From positions 227,378-291,377 of the forward strand of contig SADC01001202.1 of assembly GCA_004194705.1 (NCBI GenBank): DNA of 64,000 nt, written 5' to 3'. Shown here one piece after another: positions 42,901 through 45,900 of the stretch. A program made the position numbers and the translations under genes. Positions within the stretch are counted from its first letter, which is position 1, and the number at the start of each line of letters is the position of its first letter. The notes under the pieces were generated by a model. That model did not search any database and was not told where the DNA came from. It was given only the letters and a program-made list of their open reading frames with translations. Source of the DNA: Ditylenchus dipsaci (Eukaryota; Nematoda; Chromadorea; Rhabditida; Anguinidae).

Positions 42901-45900
42901 TTGTGCTCGAAAATAATCGTACTCAGTACCACTAATCAGCGCGTCATAGGCTTTTCCTGAAGCCCAAACACTCAGTCTCAAATTTCATGAGAGTTCCGAC
43001 CAAATTACATAATTACAGAACTTCTCTTGAAAAAGTCCGACTTTCCCTCTGTTTTAAGCTCTTGAGTTTAGTGGACTGATAACCAATAGGATATGTAACC
43101 TTTCTTTTGAGATCCTCAAACTTGCGAAGAAACTCAACAAAGCCTCTTTTTGGACAATGTAGGTGATTCGAAGGTTGTCAAGCAGAATCTTAGAGGTCGA
43201 AACACTTTTTAGTAGGTCAGATACTTGAGTCTAAAACAAGTTTGGAATATTTTGCGAACAGTAGAAGTGAAAATAGACTTGATTGGGTAGTTGAAGAATG
43301 TCTGTTTTCCCAAACATTATGGAGGAGCTTTCAGAGACTTTAAATGAGATGTTTTTTGTCCTTGCCTGCATGGAAATACATATTTCCTTCTACCATTATG
43401 AGTCGGGATCTTAAATTTAACCATTATAAGATTTGGAAGCAAGTATTGGTGAGAAAAATTGTGGAGTTTTTTTTCATTATTCCATACATTAAAAAACCAA
43501 ATTATTGGAGACACCACTGTTCCGGCACCGATTGCCTCCATTAAAAATTTTGATCTTGACGCCAGCGCCTCCTATCTAAAAAATTTTTCCCGGGCAGCGC
43601 CGGCGCCGGAACAACACTGGTTGGAGAGTTTCTGTCGGGCAAAGCTTTTCCTTGCTGCAAAAAGACTTTTTTCCTCCCAAAGAACTTTTTTTGCTGCTAA
43701 TTTTTTTGCTGCAAAAAAACTTTTTTTGCGTCAAAAAGACTTTTTTTTGCGTCAAAAAGACTTTTTTTGCTCCAAATATTGTTTTGCTTCACATGCCTTC
43801 TTCGCAGCATTTTTTACTAGAAGTATCAATTATTATACATATTTTGCGGTCAATTTGTCCACAAAATTTTTATTATTTCTTAGGAACTGTTTTTTCATAA
43901 ATAACCCAGGGTATTAAGATTCTAGTTAGTCAAAACAGGATTTTGGTCTCAACAAACTGTTTTCAGCACACAATTTTGGGTTGAATAGCATGGTTCATTC
44001 GTTCCTAAAAATAATAAAAAATTTTGTGGACAAATTTACCGTAAAATATGTATAATAATTGATATTTTTAGTAAAAAATGCCGCGAAGAAGGCATGTGGA
44101 GCAAAACAATATTTGCAGCAAAAAAGTATTTTAGCAGCAAAAAAAGTCTTTTTGCAGCGAAAAAATTAGCAGCAAAAAAAGTCCTTTGGGAGCAAAAAAA
44201 GTTTTTTTGCAGCAAGGAAAAGCTTTGCCCGTTTCTGTCAGTTTTATTTAATTTTTTTGTATTTATAGCCCGTTGGAAAGCTGAGATCCAGGCTACGAGC
44301 TAGTGTAAAAAATAAAAAAGTACAGTAAAGTCTTAATTAGACCCTAATATAAAATTTTGACTTTCGCTTGCACTTCAGTTGCACCCTTTATGAAAATATA
44401 AACCAAGAATGTCTAGATTGATATATAAATGTCCTAAAACATTGAAATTTTTTAAAAAGTAAAAAATGAAACATGAAAGCTTAACAAAAGGCTCTGCTCC
44501 GTTTGCGACCAAATTGTTAAAAATCGTTATATCCAAAACCACTACAGGGTGTCCCAAAAAAATATCCCTACACTTCATCGTACGACCATTTTTTCATTTC
44601 ACTTTTTCTTTAACGATATGTCATTTTGTAGCCCTGGAAATCTCTATCAAAAGGTATAAAACATTTTATTACTGAAAAAAAATTTGGATAAATTGACAAC
44701 ACGAAATTAAAAACCTCGATTTCAAATCCGGGAATTTCCAGTTTTTGTTGAAATAAAGAATTTGCAACTTATTTAAAAGCTGGTTGTTAATATAAATTTT
44801 TTTCGCAGAAATGTTTTGAACACATAATTTTGTAGCTCTCTCTTTCCTCTTTCGATTAATACATGAAACTTTTTCGAATTTTATTCGAAAAGTGACCATT
44901 TGGCTCTTAACACATTTTGGGTCATATTAGAAGTTGACAGGCATTTTGAAAACTTCGGTTTTTTCATTCTGAGTTTTTTTCAAAAGACCATATATCAACA
45001 CTCAGATTCAAATTGTTTTTTTCTGTAAAGTGGGTTCTGTAGCTCTTGACATGCGCTACACGACGGTGTTTACAGCTTTTGAAAATTTATTTATTTTTTT
45101 GACCATTGAATACCTTAACAAAAACTGAAAATTCCCGGATTTAAAATCGAGGTTTTTAATTTTGTGTTGTCAATTTATCCATATTTTTCTTCAGAAATAA
45201 AATGTTCATAGACCATTTGATAGAGAATTTCCAGGGCTACAAGAGCTTTCCAGGGCTTGTCAAAGAAAAAGTGAATTAAAAAATGGTCGTACGGTCCCCT
45301 TGAAGTGTAGGGATTTTTTTTAGGACACCTTGTACATTTTTAATTAATTAGTTTGCTATATATGGTTTTTCTAACAAGGGACCCTCCGGCCGCATACGGT
45401 ATCATGGTCATTCCATAACTTCGATTTGATCGTTGTACCACTTTCGCGTAATATCGTCTTATGTGGAGACTTTCACTAGGAAGTCATAGGTGCTCTACAG
45501 GAATATGTAATAAAAAATTACCGCGATAGGGTCCTCAGAATGACACCCTGGGAGGGTCCCTTGTAAGTAATTTCTTGGGTATTCTCATTTACAAGTTAAT
45601 ACTCGAATTTATGCCAGACAGAAGGACTCCATTTTGAGCATAAGGTTGTAAATGACCATATCTGCAAAATTTATTAAAAAACCCTGAATTTCCGGAATCC
45701 TGAAGTTTTTTGAGAGCTTTTGGGGTTTTTAGTAAATTTTGCAGATATGGTCATTTACAAACTTTTGCTTAAAATGTAGCCCTTATCGTTGGCATCAATT
45801 TGAGTATTAACTTGTAAATGAGAATATCCATGAAATTACTTAAAAAAACCATATATAACAAACCATATATTAAAAATGTAACAGTTTTGGCTATAACAAT

